Below are positions 4,412 to 6,017 of a stretch of DNA of 6,017 nt, in pieces. The notes beneath the pieces are model-generated. The model made no database searches. It was not told the origin of the DNA and saw nothing but the letters and a program-made list of their open reading frames with translations. Source of the stretch: an uncultured Pseudomonadota bacterium (GTDB lineage Bacteria > Pseudomonadota > Alphaproteobacteria > Rs-D84); contig CAMYXE010000045.1 in the NCBI GenBank assembly GCA_947303165.1, positions 1 to 6,017 of the forward strand. Direction: 5' to 3'. A program made the position numbers and the translations under genes. Each line of letters begins with the position of its first letter. Position 1 is the first letter of the stretch.

Positions 4412-6017
4412 ATGAAAGGGATAAAACTGCTTTTTGGCGTATGCCTTGGTATGCTTGCGCTGTGTGGTGCGCATGCCGTGGATTTGGACGACGTTGCACG
4501 CGCCGCCACACGTGGTGTTGCACAAAATTCATCTTCAAATACTCAATCTCGGTCTGTTCCGACTACGACACAAAAAACAAATAATTCTTCCTCATCACGA
4601 ACCAGTGCGGTTGCACATTCACGTGGGACGAATACCATTGAATCACGTAACACCACGACAAAAAATGTCACCGAACGCACGGCCAATGTCGCCCAACGCA
4701 CCGCTGCGAATGTCGTTACGCGTGCAAATGCTACTGTGACCCCACGAACCAAAAACACCACCACGGTCACAACACGGCGAAACGCATCTGCCGTCCAACG
4801 TTCCCGCACGGCGGCAACAAGCGCAACCCGAACGGCACGTGGCAAATCACGTGTGGCGACCGCATCGGGCACAATGCGCGTATCACGCGGCAAATCACGT
4901 GCGGCAACAAACGAATCGGGGGCATTAATTACAAACTATTCAAATTGTCGTCAGATATATAATGAATGCATGGATGAATTTTGCGCGAACAAAGATGCAA
5001 ACCTGCGCCGTTGTGCCTGTTCCGCCCGCGCAAATGAATTTGATAATATTCAAAAACAAATGTCACGTGTAGAAGATCATATGTTGGACTTTAACCAGCG
5101 TTTATTGATGGTGAATATGAACGCCGAAGATGTCACGGCCGTAAACAGTGCAACTGTTGGCGAAGAAGCATTTTATAACACCAAGGACAAAACCAAATCA
5201 AAACGTATGTTGGACGACATTGCAAAAAAATTAAATACAACATTTGATAAAGATGATTCTGGCACATCATTAAAACCTATATCATTATCGTTAAATATAG
5301 ATTCTGCGTTTGACACAGTTGACTCATTTATGGGTTCAGACACCACATCTAAAACAGGCGTTGCGCTTTATAATGCTGCGATACCAGTGTGCCGCGATAT
5401 CGCACTAGAGGTATGCAGCGAAGATGAACTTTCATTGGCGGTTAGTGGTTATCAAATGCTGATGGAACAAGATTGTAACACCGTATTCAAATCATATCAG
5501 TCCCAGGTTGACTCTGCTCGTGCCAAGGTTTTTGAAAGCAGCGCATTACTTGACATGTCGCGCCTTGATGCATATCAAACCCGCAATTCCGATGACATGC
5601 TGACGTGCAAGCGCAAAATGCTAGAAATGTTATCTGACTACACTGTCTGTGGCGAAAACATGGGCAAGTGCCTTGATATGACGGGCAAATACATTGATCC
5701 AACGACTGGTTCCGCATTCCTTACGACCAGTTTACCCGAACTTGCAACGTTGATTATTCGTCCAACTGGCAACCAGACATGGACATCTGCAAACAATTCA
5801 AGCAAATTTTTAACATACTTAAAGAACAAGAAAACATACCTTGCTACGGCAACCGAGCATTGTCAGGACATTGCCGATTCGGTATGGGACGCATTTATCG
5901 AAGACGCATTGGCGCAAATCAAATTGGCACAAACAAATAAACTGGAAGAAATACGCCAGGCATGCACCACACTTACCACAGAATGTTTGACATCGGCGGC
6001 AACAGACCTTGGGGAAT
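4412..6017 (+). CDS. Exported Cys-rich protein with long basic Thr/Arg/Asn/Ser-rich N-terminal region, unknown family (3' end outside window)
   Basis: A single frame without stops runs from ATG 4412 to the right edge (535 codons plus one base). Residues 1-22 are a signal peptide (MKGIKLLFGVCLGMLALCGAHA), probably cleaved after AHA. Its Cys residues do not fit a lipobox. Residues about 28-175 are low complexity, rich in Thr, Arg, Ala, Asn and Ser, with almost no acidic residues and no Cys. The rest is folded and looks mainly helical, with 14 Cys at 179, 186, 191, 201, 203, 327, 335, 355, 399, 413, 420, 484, 518 and 525, many paired 6-8 residues apart as in disulfide-linked helical hairpins. 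The opening cluster is C-x6-C-x4-C-x9-C-x-C. An in-frame stop at 4406-4408 rules out an earlier start, yet the AAGGG lies directly against the ATG, an unusually short spacing. It is a periplasmic or surface protein by inference. I know no named family for it. Confidence 0.85.
   Translation, partial: MKGIKLLFGVCLGMLALCGAHAVDLDDVARAATRGVAQNSSSNTQSRSVPTTTQKTNNSSSSRTSAVAHSRGTNTIESRNTTTKNVTERTANVAQRTAANVVTRANATVTPRTKNTTTVTTRRNASAVQRSRTAATSATRTARGKSRVATASGTMRVSRGKSRAATNESGALITNYSNCRQIYNECMDEFCANKDANLRRCACSARANEFDNIQKQMSRVEDHMLDFNQRLLMVNMNAEDVTAVNSATVGEEAFYNTKDKTKSKRMLDDIAKKLNTTFDKDDSGTSLKPISLSLNIDSAFDTVDSFMGSDTTSKTGVALYNAAIPVCRDIALEVCSEDELSLAVSGYQMLMEQDCNTVFKSYQSQVDSARAKVFESSALLDMSRLDAYQTRNSDDMLTCKRKMLEMLSDYTVCGENMGKCLDMTGKYIDPTTGSAFLTTSLPELATLIIRPTGNQTWTSANNSSKFLTYLKNKKTYLATATEHCQDIADSVWDAFIEDALAQIKLAQTNKLEEIRQACTTLTTECLTSAATDLGE
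4836..4908 (+). repeat. Imperfect 25-bp direct repeat inside the basic region
   Basis: Two copies (4836-4860 and 4884-4908, 48 bp apart and in frame) encode RGKSRVAT and RGKSRAAT, differing at four positions. Downstream, SGT and SGA follow at slightly different distances, so the duplicated unit is about 16-17 codons. It suggests that the low-complexity segment grows by local in-frame duplication. Confidence 0.6.

Noticed and set aside
4434..4739. A plus-strand open frame of 101 codons
   Set aside because: It overlaps the exported Cys-rich protein in another frame, has no signal or domain character, and starts inside the signal peptide coding region.
4543..4893. A 116-codon open frame on the minus strand, rich in Val, Arg and Ala
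   Set aside because: It is the antisense of the low-complexity Thr/Arg/Asn region of the plus-strand exported protein; its biased composition mirrors those codons, and the sense frame is open for 535 codons with a signal peptide.

Overview
The window looks like chromosomal DNA of an AT-rich Gram-negative bacterium. Supporting this are a class A penicillin-binding protein of the PBP1C type, two signal-peptide-bearing proteins that read as outer-membrane beta-barrels, a small exported protein and a cysteine-rich exported protein. I suspect an uncultured, host-associated alphaproteobacterium, but this rests on general style and not on a diagnostic marker. No mobile element, CRISPR array or phage gene is visible.

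Layout. (1) Positions 1-992, plus strand: the 3' part of a pbpC-like gene. It covers the end of the transpeptidase domain with the KTG motif, then a Cys-containing linker, then a BiPBP_C-type tail. The frame is interrupted at 859-861, and the last 44 codons continue in the -1 frame to 992. (2) 991-1034: a hairpin with T-runs on both strands, serving the convergent genes on either side. (3) 4158-1048, minus strand: three envelope genes in a row. They are a 513-aa barrel, a 203-aa periplasmic protein that appears translationally coupled to it, and a 286-aa predicted barrel with its own promoter. A perfect 16-bp palindrome sits between the -35 and -10 boxes of that promoter. (4) 4159-4254: a divergent promoter region with a 9-bp A/T homopolymer. 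(5) 4255-4339, plus strand: a tRNA-Leu with anticodon AAG, unusual in bacteria outside a few groups. (6) 4412 to the right edge, plus strand: an open-ended gene (at least 535 codons) for an exported protein. It has a long basic Thr/Arg/Asn/Ser/Ala-rich segment followed by a 14-cysteine, probably disulfide-bonded helical region. I cannot assign it to a known family.

The common theme is the cell envelope: peptidoglycan synthesis, outer-membrane barrels and exported proteins of unknown role. The points most worth checking are the frameshifted pbpC tail, the A34 tRNA-Leu, the palindromic operator, the unassigned Cys-rich protein, and a possible omptin-like fold with a Ca-binding-type loop in the 513-aa barrel.
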